8,518 nt of DNA from Clostridia bacterium (lineage in GTDB: Bacteria; Bacillota; Clostridia; Oscillospirales; Acutalibacteraceae): positions 1-8,518 of the forward strand of contig CAAENL010000114.1 of the NCBI GenBank assembly GCA_900757335.1, read 5' to 3'. Shown one piece after another: positions 1-6,045 of the stretch (the first letter of the stretch is position 1; each line of letters opens with the position of its first letter). The position numbers and the translations under genes are program-made. A model generated the notes under the pieces. It was not told the origin of the DNA, made no database searches, and worked only from the letters and a program-made list of their open reading frames with translations.

Positions 1-1286
1 AAAAATCACTGTTTATTCCTTTGGAAGGAGTAAACAGTGACGGTCATGAATTTATCAAAGATGCTTTTAATTTGGGAGCTTCGGTTTCTCTTGTTCAAAA
101 AGGACACGAAATAAAAGACAACCCGGGATGTTCCTTAATAGAAGTTGATTCGACACGAAAAGCATTGGGAGATTTGGCAAAATATTACCGACATAAATTC
201 AACATACCCATTATAGGTGTTTCAGGAAGCGTCGGAAAAACCACCACCAAAGAAATGATTTTTGCAGCTTTAAGCGAATCCATGAACGTTTTGAAAACAC
301 AGTCTAATTACAACGGTCAAATCGGACTTCCTCTTACTATATTTAATATAGATTCCAGTCACCAAGCGGCAGTCATCGAAATGGGAGTAAGCGAGTTTGG
401 TGAAATGGAGAGATTGTCCGAAATTGCCGATATAGACATAGGCGTAATTACAAATATTGGTGTTTCTCATATTGAAAATTTCAAATCAATACAGAATACC
501 TGCAATGAAAAAATTAAAATGATAAATAAAAAAAGTGGTATTTTGTACCTTAACGGAGATTCTCCGCTGTTGTCCGATCCTGCAGTAAAATCTGTTCATG
601 AAAATGTTGTGTATTTCGGTTTAAACGGAAATTATCCATATAAATGTGAAGATATTTACTCTGATAATTATGAAACTCATTTTACACTTGTAACATCTGA
701 ATTCAGAGAACCAATAACAATTCCGTGCTTAGGAATTCACAATGTTTATAATGCACTTGCCGCCATAGCTGTGGCACTAGGCATGGGGGTTCATATAGAA
801 GATATAAAAAAAGGATTGCTTAAGTTTAAAAACGTAAACATGAGACAACAAATATTCGATTTAAACGGCATAACTCTTATAGATGATTCTTACAACGCAA
901 GTCCGGACTCTGTAAAAAGTTCAGTAAGTGTTTTGAAAAATCTTTCGAGGGAAGGTCGAAACATTATAGTAATTGCAGATATGCTCGAACTGGGAGAAAA
1001 ATCTCATGATATACATTTTGAAACAGGAAGATACATTGCAATAGAAGGAATAAACGTTCTCGTAACAATAGGAGAAAATGCAAAATATTTATCAGACGGA
1101 GCAAAATCTGCCAACCAAGATATAATTAGCATGCACTGTGAAAACAATTCTGAAGCGTGTGAATTTTTAGATGAGAATCTTTCAGACGGTGACAAAATTT
1201 TGGTAAAAGGCTCTCGTGGAATGCATACTGAAGAAATTTCAAACTATTTAAAAAATAAATTTTCAAAAATTTCTGACGAATCATAA
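1..1286 (+). CDS. murF: UDP-N-acetylmuramoyl-tripeptide--D-alanyl-D-alanine ligase, 5'-truncated
   Basis: MurF is the cytoplasmic Mur ligase that uses ATP to add D-Ala-D-Ala to UDP-MurNAc-tripeptide, the last cytoplasmic step in making the peptidoglycan pentapeptide. The frame is open from base 3 and reads KSLFIPLEGVNSDGHEFI, the usual MurF N-terminal domain signature, so the TTG at 21 is an internal codon and the true start lies upstream; judging by family length, roughly 40 residues are missing. The ATP-binding P-loop GVSGSVGKTTT is at 216-248, followed by SNYNGQIGLPLT, the EMG and TNIGVSHIE motifs of the central domain, and the C-terminal signatures DDSYNASPDS, ADMLELGE and LVKGSRGMHTEE. 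The gene ends at TAA 1284-1286 and faces the convergent gene at 1374. No frameshift is seen. Identification is by family motifs and is firm. Confidence 0.96.
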   Translation, partial: KSLFIPLEGVNSDGHEFIKDAFNLGASVSLVQKGHEIKDNPGCSLIEVDSTRKALGDLAKYYRHKFNIPIIGVSGSVGKTTTKEMIFAALSESMNVLKTQSNYNGQIGLPLTIFNIDSSHQAAVIEMGVSEFGEMERLSEIADIDIGVITNIGVSHIENFKSIQNTCNEKIKMINKKSGILYLNGDSPLLSDPAVKSVHENVVYFGLNGNYPYKCEDIYSDNYETHFTLVTSEFREPITIPCLGIHNVYNALAAIAVALGMGVHIEDIKKGLLKFKNVNMRQQIFDLNGITLIDDSYNASPDSVKSSVSVLKNLSREGRNIIVIADMLELGEKSHDIHFETGRYIAIEGINVLVTIGENAKYLSDGAKSANQDIISMHCENNSEACEFLDENLSDGDKILVKGSRGMHTEEISNYLKNKFSKISDES

Positions 1287-1319
1287 AAAACATCATAACA
1301 GTAAATTTTTATAAAAGAA

Positions 1320-1357
1320 AAAAGAGTAAGTATTGATAATTCAATATTTACTCTTTT
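1320..1357. terminator. Bidirectional intrinsic terminator between convergent genes
   Basis: The arms at 1320-1336 and 1341-1357 form a 17-bp stem with a single G-U pair and a TAAT loop. The outer part of the stem is AAAAGAG/CTCTTTT, which gives a U-run on the + strand; read on the - strand the stem is followed by TTTCTTTTAT. It lies in the 87-base gap between the end of murF and the end of the convergent gene, so it can serve both. The stem is AT-rich, but its length makes it convincing. Confidence 0.8.
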
Positions 1358-1373
1358 CAAACTTATAATAATC

Positions 1374-2903
1374 TTACTTTGACATTGCTTTTAACTTTTC
1401 GATCATATCATTGGTATGTTCTATTAAATTTTCTACCTTAAGAAGATTTAATCTTTCGTGTACGGACAAGCCTCTAAGATTGCCTTTGTCTAATCCATCA
1501 GGGATGAAGGGGTATTCTATGATTGTGGGTAAGGCTACAACTGATTTCGGACCTTTTGTGCTTTCATCAGAGGCTGTGTCTCCAGCAGAGTCTTTTTCGG
1601 TGGTTGAAGGAGGTGCAGGAGGTAAGGCTGCAACTGAGGATGCATTTTCAGAACCTGCTTTAGAGTCGTTTTCTTCGCCAGCTGAGACTACTGAGAGGGA
1701 TTCAGATGAAGCCGGGGCCGATGACATGGATGTGGCGGATGAGGCTACGGTTGAAGCACCACTTTCGTCTTGCGGACCTTTATCTGATACTTGCGAATCT
1801 TTATCTGATGCTGAGGAGGGTGAAGGTAAAGCCGGGACCGAAGCTGAAGTCTCGAAACAAGGCTCTAACTTTTCTTTAAAATATTTTTTACATGTTTCTA
1901 ATAATTCTATCATTCTGCTTACCGGTATTTTATATGAACCAACTCTTACCAAAAGCTTATTTCCACATTTTATTATGGCATCATCATTTTTTACATTTTG
2001 GGGATTAGCGATGTATTTTTTTAATCTTAGGTTCCTAATATCAGATATTTGTAATTCTATAACTTGTACATTTGAACAAAAATTTACTATCTCAGCCTCA
2101 GTCAATTTACACGGAATACTTTTCAGTCTCTCACAGAACTTCTCTAAATAATGTCCATCTATATTCGTTGTGGGATTAGCACGTACTCCCGGTATACTAC
2201 TCATTATTCCATTCTTCAATAATTCATCAACTAAGTCACAATAAATGACTCGATCTCTTGCTTGCTCATCAATTAATTCATACATATAAAAATCAGAGTT
2301 CAAAAGAGTATAAATAGCATAATCTACGCACACATGCTTACTATCTTCACAAGGCAAAAAATAATTATCGTATATATACCGAGCACAATAATAAAATTTT
2401 TCAAACTCAATTGAATTAACTTCAAACTTATTTGAAAATCTTTTAATTGACATCTTTTCATTTGTATATAGTGTTTTCATTTCACCTCGCTCTAGATCTG
2501 GGTCTGAATAGAATGTTGAAATTTTATAAATGCAGGTATGAAAATTTTTTAAATCTTCCTCAGTAAAATCAGATGAATGAAAAACTTTAAATACACTATC
2601 ATACATATTTTTATCAAACATTGGGTATACTGACAAAAATCTCTCCATACTTTCTTTTTTTGAAGTACTATTTTTTAACCTCGAATACGCGTCTCTGACA
2701 ATACCAACAGCACCAAACATTGCCAATGCAGCTACCGAAATTCCTCCGACAACCTTAGCACCTTTTATGGCATAAGATTTAAAATTACTTTTATCGTTTG
2801 TAACGTTTTCTTGTTGAATATCTTTGCCCAAAACTGAAACATGGTTACATAAATTTAAAACAGCCATACTTAAAGCCAAAGATTTACATAAATACTTTTT
2901 CAT
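1374..2903 (-). CDS. Signal-peptide-bearing membrane protein of unknown function with Ser/Ala/Pro-rich low-complexity segment (paralogue A)
   Basis: I do not recognise this 509-aa protein. Residues 1-26 look like a signal peptide or first membrane segment (KK followed by a hydrophobic stretch). After a short polar loop (27-50), a second hydrophobic segment, VVGGISVAALAMFGAVGIV, spans 51-69. Residues about 82-350 are predicted mostly helical by eye, rich in charged and aromatic residues. Residues 351-462 are a low-complexity Ala/Ser/Asp/Glu/Pro segment with three SVxALP motifs (355-360, 423-428, 454-459). Residues 463-509 form a short, probably helical tail. It is related to the protein encoded just upstream: the first 54 codons are nearly the same, and YDSVFKVFH, SDFY, GHYLEKFCERL and LLVRVGSYK have counterparts there. 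Start ATG 2901-2903; the Shine-Dalgarno AGGAGG at 2917-2922 overlaps the previous stop. If residues 1-26 are cleaved, the second segment would leave the large C-terminal part in the cytoplasm; the topology is unresolved. No enzymatic motif is seen. Confidence 0.85.
   Translation of the reverse strand: MKKYLCKSLALSMAVLNLCNHVSVLGKDIQQENVTNDKSNFKSYAIKGAKVVGGISVAALAMFGAVGIVRDAYSRLKNSTSKKESMERFLSVYPMFDKNMYDSVFKVFHSSDFTEEDLKNFHTCIYKISTFYSDPDLERGEMKTLYTNEKMSIKRFSNKFEVNSIEFEKFYYCARYIYDNYFLPCEDSKHVCVDYAIYTLLNSDFYMYELIDEQARDRVIYCDLVDELLKNGIMSSIPGVRANPTTNIDGHYLEKFCERLKSIPCKLTEAEIVNFCSNVQVIELQISDIRNLRLKKYIANPQNVKNDDAIIKCGNKLLVRVGSYKIPVSRMIELLETCKKYFKEKLEPCFETSASVPALPSPSSASDKDSQVSDKGPQDESGASTVASSATSMSSAPASSESLSVVSAGEENDSKAGSENASSVAALPPAPPSTTEKDSAGDTASDESTKGPKSVVALPTIIEYPFIPDGLDKGNLRGLSVHERLNLLKVENLIEHTNDMIEKLKAMSK
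1518..1853 (-). repeat. Low-complexity coding tract with imperfect repeats, higher in GC
   Basis: This stretch encodes the Ser/Ala/Asp/Glu/Pro segment (residues 351-462) of paralogue A. It holds three related 18-base copies at 1528-1545, 1621-1638 and 1825-1842 (+ strand GGTAARGCYRSRACYGAN-like), each encoding SVxALP, among degenerate Ser/Ala codons. By hand count 1681-1860 is about 52% G+C, against about 25% in 2341-2400 of the same gene. The repeats are imperfect, so the tract is old or evolving by point change as well as slippage. Confidence 0.7.
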
Positions 2904-2913
2904 ATAACACTCT
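2741..2913 (-). repeat. Duplicated 5' module, copy A
   Basis: This 173-base stretch covers ten bases of leader plus the first 54 codons of paralogue A. It aligns without gaps to 4156-4328, with 17 mismatches by hand count, about 90% identity. Eleven of the mismatches change an amino acid and six are silent. Residues 28-36 and 42-50 are unchanged, while changes cluster at residues 14-27 and 37-41. Just past codon 54 the similarity falls off sharply. Confidence 0.9.
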
Positions 2914-2916
2914 TCT

Positions 2917-2922
2917 CCTCCT
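2917..2922 (-). promoter_or_regulatory. Ribosome binding site overlapping upstream stop codon
   Basis: On the - strand AGGAGG lies 13 bases before the ATG at 2903 and shares its first two bases with the TAG stop (2921-2923) of the upstream paralogue. Such an overlap favours translational coupling of the two genes. The spacing is longer than usual; the GGAGA and AAGAG just downstream may also pair. Confidence 0.65.
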
Positions 2923-4318
2923 ATAATACATTTTCCTCAATAATTCTATCTGATACCATTTTAGCTTGATTAATAGCTGTATTTAATTTACTCAGACTTT
3001 CTCCAATTTTACTGTTTTTTATTTTACTTTTTTTCAAAAAAAAGTTTATTTTATCACAATACTCTCCTAATAATCGACTTTCTTCCTCTAAACGTAATTT
3101 AAATGTACCAATTCTTAAAATTCTATGATTGTACATCTCTAAAACACCAAATTCACACAGTAAGCTCTTATCGCAACGAATAAATTTAGGAATCTTCACC
3201 TTAATTACATTATTTTTAAATCCTTCACAAAGGGCATCTATTGATTTACATATATTTTCTGCACTAAAGTTTAATGCATCATCTGAGGATAGGAGTGGAA
3301 CTGAAGGTATAGGTGGTAGTGCTTGCGTCTTCTGGGTCGTCTGAATCTGAGTCTGACGAGGATTCAGATTTTTTCGCTTCTTCTTCTTCTGCTCTTTCTT
3401 CTTCTGCTCTTTCTTCTTCTGCTCTTTCTTCTGCTGCTGCTTTTTTTGTTCTTCTAACGTTTCTTCGCTGTATCTAAATCCACTCAATTCAGATAAAATT
3501 TCATTAAGCTTTTCTCCAAATTTTTCTAAATAATTTCCTTCTATTCCTTCTATCCCTTTTATTCCTATTGATTCTATTTTGGCAATATCATCTGCAGAAT
3601 TTGGTTTATCTTTTTCTCTATCAGAATGCAAAATAGTTAACTCACCAGATAACAATAAATTCCTAAGAAGTTCATGATATTTAATCAGGCGACCTTCTTC
3701 CGAATCTTCCTTGATATTTCTTTTTTTATAAAAATCAGATTCCTTAAATGCTCCAAAGGCATTGTCTATATAAACACGGTCTATGTCTCTCAAACTATTT
3801 TTATCTCCAGAAATTTTCACATCATCTCTAAAGAATCCCACATAAACTAACTGGATACAAGTATAAATTTTTACTTCTTCTTTTGACATTTTGACGTTAG
3901 CAAAATTATCAGGAATAAATCTCGGTTCTTCATCTAAAATCCTATACATTCCGTAAATATATTCAGCAAAATTTTCTCTATCTTGAACGGTAAAATCTCG
4001 ACTAAGAAGATCTCGTGTATGATATACCTTATACATACTGTCGTAAATTTCTTTATCTACTCCTAAACGTTTCATATTTTCGTTCTTGAGTATCCACCTT
4101 TTACCGATGTTTAAAGAACTGTAAACACCAGCTCCTGCCAACATGGCTACAAAAATTCCTCCGACAATCTTAGCACCTTTTATAGCATAAGATTTAAGAT
4201 TACTTTCATTGTTTGTGACGTTTTCTTGTTGAATATCTTCGCTCAAAGCTAAAACAGGGTTGCATAAATTTAAAAAAGTCATGCTTAAAGCCAAAGATTT
4301 ACACAAATATTTTTTCAT
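2921..4318 (-). CDS. Signal-peptide-bearing membrane protein of unknown function with Lys/Gln-rich low-complexity segment (paralogue B)
   Basis: I do not recognise this 465-aa protein, the first gene of the two-gene unit. Residues 1-26 resemble a signal peptide ending in LALS; a second hydrophobic segment spans about 51-69. The body (80-280) is predicted helical by eye. Residues 253-260 are a small GIKGIEGI repeat next to GNYLEKFGEKL (261-271). Residues 285-331 are Glu/Gln then strongly Lys-rich (EQKKK units), followed by a proline motif ALPPIPSVP (333-341). Residues 345-430 form a second folded part containing LRIGTFKL (401-408) and a helix, and 437-465 a helical tail. IYDSMYKVYH, SDFY, GNYLEKF and LRIGTFKL match paralogue A in the same order. 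Start ATG 4316-4318 follows AAGGAG with 8 bases between, downstream of a good promoter at 4350-4378. Not a lipoprotein: no lipobox at the conserved Cys6 or Cys20. A cell-surface or membrane-bound role is inference only. Confidence 0.85.
   Translation of the reverse strand: MKKYLCKSLALSMTFLNLCNPVLALSEDIQQENVTNNESNLKSYAIKGAKIVGGIFVAMLAGAGVYSSLNIGKRWILKNENMKRLGVDKEIYDSMYKVYHTRDLLSRDFTVQDRENFAEYIYGMYRILDEEPRFIPDNFANVKMSKEEVKIYTCIQLVYVGFFRDDVKISGDKNSLRDIDRVYIDNAFGAFKESDFYKKRNIKEDSEEGRLIKYHELLRNLLLSGELTILHSDREKDKPNSADDIAKIESIGIKGIEGIEGNYLEKFGEKLNEILSELSGFRYSEETLEEQKKQQQKKEQKKKEQKKKEQKKKKRKNLNPRQTQIQTTQKTQALPPIPSVPLLSSDDALNFSAENICKSIDALCEGFKNNVIKVKIPKFIRCDKSLLCEFGVLEMYNHRILRIGTFKLRLEEESRLLGEYCDKINFFLKKSKIKNSKIGESLSKLNTAINQAKMVSDRIIEENVL
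3381..3440 (-). repeat. 15-bp in-frame tandem repeat encoding EQKKK
   Basis: Three perfect copies of TTCTTCTTCTGCTCT occupy 3381-3395, 3396-3410 and 3411-3425, followed by a degenerate fourth to 3440. On the - strand they encode EQKKK units in paralogue B. The unit is a multiple of three, so gain or loss of copies would keep the frame; perfect adjacent copies suggest recent slippage. Confidence 0.9.
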
Positions 4319-4328
4319 ATAACACTCT
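4156..4328 (-). repeat. Duplicated 5' module, copy B
   Basis: This is the partner of 2741-2913: ten bases of leader and the first 54 codons of paralogue B, ungapped and about 90% identical. The shared leader AGAGTGTTAT sits directly before both ATG codons; the Shine-Dalgarno sequences further upstream differ. Confidence 0.9.
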
Positions 4329-4349
4329 CCTTAGCATATTCCTGTCTGT

Positions 4350-4378
4350 ATAATAACATATTTCAAATAAAAAATCAA
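4350..4378 (-). promoter_or_regulatory. Sigma-A-type promoter with extended -10 for the paralogue unit
   Basis: Read on the - strand, the -35 box TTGATT (4373-4378) is 17 bases from the -10 box TATTAT (4350-4355), and TG sits one base before the -10, giving an extended -10 (TGTTATTAT). Transcription would begin near 4343, leaving a leader of about 25 bases that contains AAGGAG. It sits between the terminator at 4411-4447 and the gene start, as expected for an independent unit. Confidence 0.7.
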
Positions 4379-4410
4379 CAATATTTTTGATTTTCTAAAA
4401 TTAAAATAAG

Positions 4411-4447
4411 ACTGCTTTACCTTAGTCTAAAGCCAAGATAAAGCAGT
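4411..4447 (-). terminator. Intrinsic terminator of the M23 gene
   Basis: Arms ACTGCTTTA (4411-4419) and TAAAGCAGT (4439-4447) pair perfectly over 9 bp. After one C-A mismatch, CTT/AAG adds three pairs, with an 11-base loop. On the - strand the hairpin starts 9 bases after the M23 stop and is followed by CTTATTTTAATTTT. It separates this gene from the paralogue unit. Confidence 0.8.
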
Positions 4448-4455
4448 TTAAAAAT

Positions 4456-5271
4456 TTATTGATTATCTTTCTCCAATACCAAAAGTGGATCGATAAATTT
4501 TCCGTCTTTAAAAACAGAAATGTGTATGTGAGATTCATCGGCAATTTCACACGGAACTTTTGCAACGGAACCTATTTCTTGTCCTGAAGAGACTTTGTCA
4601 TCTTTTTTTACAGACACAGTTTCGCCCAGCCCTGAATAATATGCCGTAAAGCCTGAATTATGCTCAATTTTTACAGTAACTCCGTAAGAAGAATCCGTGT
4701 AAACATCTTTTACTACTCCGTCGGTAATTGATTTTACAGCACTGCCTGATTGAGCTTCAAAATCCGTTCCGTTGTGACAACGCCAGTCGTTCATGGTTTT
4801 AGAATAAACAGGTTTACCGTCGCTGAATTCTTTTGTAATATGATTTCCGGAAGGATAGATTACAGGTGCATCCGGTTTTTGTGCGGATACAGCTTGAATT
4901 TCTTCTGAGTCATCTTGATAATCCGCAAGAGGACTTTCTTGCTTTTTTGTTGCATTGTCGTAGGGGATTGTACGACGTCCACGCAAAGTGGACTTTTCTT
5001 CCGATTTTTTATTATCGGATTTTAAATCTTTTTCCTGATTTTGAGAAGAGGTTTTGTTCGTCGAAGGGGAAGAAGTGTACCCCGCAGAACGACTTTTTGA
5101 CGGAACAATAAAATCTTTTACGCTTTGATAAGTTGACCAAGCGGCTGCAGAAATAGCAGCAAGACATATTGCAAGAGCGATGTAAAATTTTTTGCCTTTC
5201 TTATTTTGTTTATCGGGTTTAGGGGAATTGGAATCTTTACCTGAATTGTTTTTTTTATTTGGTATATTCAT
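4456..5271 (-). CDS. Membrane-anchored M23 (LytM-type) peptidase-domain protein, SpoIIQ-like
   Basis: A 271-aa bitopic protein: a basic, Asn/Lys-rich cytoplasmic tail (1-28), one membrane helix (29-46), a long low-complexity linker (55-135) and an extracellular M23 domain (about 140-267). The zinc ligands are visible as H166 and D170 (HNGTD) and the second His of the HIH motif (H250), with H248 as the catalytic His, so the site looks intact, as in clostridial SpoIIQ and unlike Bacillus subtilis SpoIIQ, whose site is degenerate. The block KTMNDWRCHNGTDF is of the SpoIIQ type. In spore formers SpoIIQ sits in the forespore membrane and binds SpoIIIAH across the intermembrane space; a general cell-wall endopeptidase is the alternative. 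Start ATG 5269-5271 has GGAGGTG (5281-5287) 9 bases upstream. The gene stands alone and ends just before its own terminator. Cys165 and Cys241 flank the zinc site. Confidence 0.85.
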   Translation of the reverse strand: MNIPNKKNNSGKDSNSPKPDKQNKKGKKFYIALAICLAAISAAAWSTYQSVKDFIVPSKSRSAGYTSSPSTNKTSSQNQEKDLKSDNKKSEEKSTLRGRRTIPYDNATKKQESPLADYQDDSEEIQAVSAQKPDAPVIYPSGNHITKEFSDGKPVYSKTMNDWRCHNGTDFEAQSGSAVKSITDGVVKDVYTDSSYGVTVKIEHNSGFTAYYSGLGETVSVKKDDKVSSGQEIGSVAKVPCEIADESHIHISVFKDGKFIDPLLVLEKDNQ

Positions 5272-5292
5272 TTTCTATTGCACCTCCGTTTT

Positions 5293-5323
5293 TATTATTA
5301 ACCGTTTTTATTTTCGGTATACA
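5293..5323 (-). promoter_or_regulatory. Possible sporulation-sigma (sigma-G/F-like) promoter for the M23 gene
   Basis: Read on the - strand, TGTATA (5318-5323) is 18 bases from AATAATA (5293-5299). This fits the Bacillus sigma-G pattern TGHATR-N18-CATXHTA at all -35 positions and six of seven -10 positions. The region is very AT-rich and a weak sigma-A reading (TTGTAT plus a TAATAAT-type -10) also exists, so this is a suggestion based on pattern and on the SpoIIQ-like gene downstream. Confidence 0.35.
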
Positions 5324-5362
5324 ATTTTTTCTAATAAATTTTCCATACAGTAAATAATAAAA

Positions 5363-5392
5363 ATGGCATATTATAAGAGAAAATGTTATAAT
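5363..5392 (+). promoter_or_regulatory. Extended -10 promoter for the HD-ackA-pfkA run
   Basis: A perfect -10 box TATAAT (5387-5392) is preceded by TG one base upstream (5384-5385), an extended -10. ATGGCA at 5363-5368 is a partial -35 match (four of six) with 18-base spacing. Transcription would begin near 5399, giving a leader of about 40 bases to the ATG at 5441. Confidence 0.65.
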
Positions 5393-5440
5393 ATGCTTTA
5401 CCGGGTACATAAACAAAATATATTGAGAGGTAATAAAAAG

Positions 5441-6025
5441 ATGGAATTAAAAGAAGAATTCATAAACATATACAGTAATAATATAAAACGTGAAGGATCT
5501 GAAGCACTTTTAAAATGGATGGAATCAACCGATTTTTTCACAGCTCCCGCAAGTACACGTTATCACTGTGCTTGTCGAGAAGGTTTGCTTAAACACAGTA
5601 TTAATGTATATAAAACTTTTTTGGATAAGCATTTTGATAAAGACTCCGATAATCTCGAAAGCGTTACAATATGTTGTTTGCTCCATGATTTATGCAAAGC
5701 ACAATTTTATAAAACTTCAATGAGAAATGTAAAAAATGAAACTACAGGCGTTTGGGAACAGGTTCCTTTTTATATGGTTGAAGATTCTTTTCCATACGGA
5801 CACGGTGAAAAATCCGTTTTTCTGATAGAAAGATTCATGCGTTTAAAAACAAGTGAAGCAATGGCAATAAGGTGGCATATGGGCGGTTTTGACGACTCTG
5901 CAAAATCGGGAGGGTTTTCAATGAGCGTTGCTTTTGACAAATATCCTTTGGCAGTTCAGCTTCATATGTCTGATTTGGAAGCTACATATTTAAGAGAAAA
6001 GGGCACGTCAAGCGTAAGAAAATAA
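5441..6025 (+). CDS. HD-domain metal-dependent hydrolase (clostridial conserved family)
   Basis: A 194-aa soluble protein of the HD superfamily, whose members hydrolyse phosphate esters or nucleotides with a divalent metal; the substrate of this subgroup is not known to me. Visible motifs in order: FFTAPASTRYH (32-42), H52 in LLKHS, the HD pair H82-D83 in LLHDLCK, NVKNETTGVWEQVP (97-109), YGHGEKSVFLIERFMRL (119-135) with H121, RWHMGGFDD (144-152) with H146, and HMSDLEATYL (175-184) with D178. All likely metal ligands are present. I chose ATG 5441 because GAGAGGT precedes it and homologues begin near MELKEEF. The frame is open upstream to an ATG at 5363, but that codon lies in the probable promoter and would not be transcribed. 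The gene leads a close-packed run; only 5 bases separate its stop from the Shine-Dalgarno of ackA. Confidence 0.85.
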   Translation: MELKEEFINIYSNNIKREGSEALLKWMESTDFFTAPASTRYHCACREGLLKHSINVYKTFLDKHFDKDSDNLESVTICCLLHDLCKAQFYKTSMRNVKNETTGVWEQVPFYMVEDSFPYGHGEKSVFLIERFMRLKTSEAMAIRWHMGGFDDSAKSGGFSMSVAFDKYPLAVQLHMSDLEATYLREKGTSSVRK

Positions 6026-6030
6026 ACTCA

Positions 6031-6037
6031 AAAGGAG
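6031..6037 (+). promoter_or_regulatory. Shine-Dalgarno that points to an ATT start for ackA
   Basis: AAAGGAG lies 5 bases after the previous stop and overlaps the first base of the only conventional start codon, GTG 6037. The codon at normal distance (8 bases) is ATT 6046. No other Shine-Dalgarno is seen before the GTG. Confidence 0.7.
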
Positions 6038-6045
6038 TGGATTTT

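Noticed and set aside
21..23. TTG as start of murF
   Set aside because: The frame continues upstream with LFIP, part of the conserved MurF motif, so the codon is an internal Leu.
1411..2151. A 246-codon open frame on the + strand antisense to paralogue A
   Set aside because: It overlaps the repetitive, stop-poor low-complexity region, has no convincing ribosome site and its sequence shows no domain; it is best explained as a shadow of the - strand gene.
2841..2903. Lipoprotein signal in the paralogues (Cys6 or Cys20)
   Set aside because: The residues before each Cys (KYLC and LNLC) do not fit a lipobox, which needs Gly, Ala or Ser just before the Cys.
3381..3440. CRISPR-like repeat array
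   Set aside because: The repeats are directly adjacent without spacers and lie in frame within a coding sequence.
1287..4455. Mobile element carrying the paralogue pair
   Set aside because: No transposase, integrase, terminal inverted repeats or target-site duplication could be seen; the flanking hairpins read as terminators.
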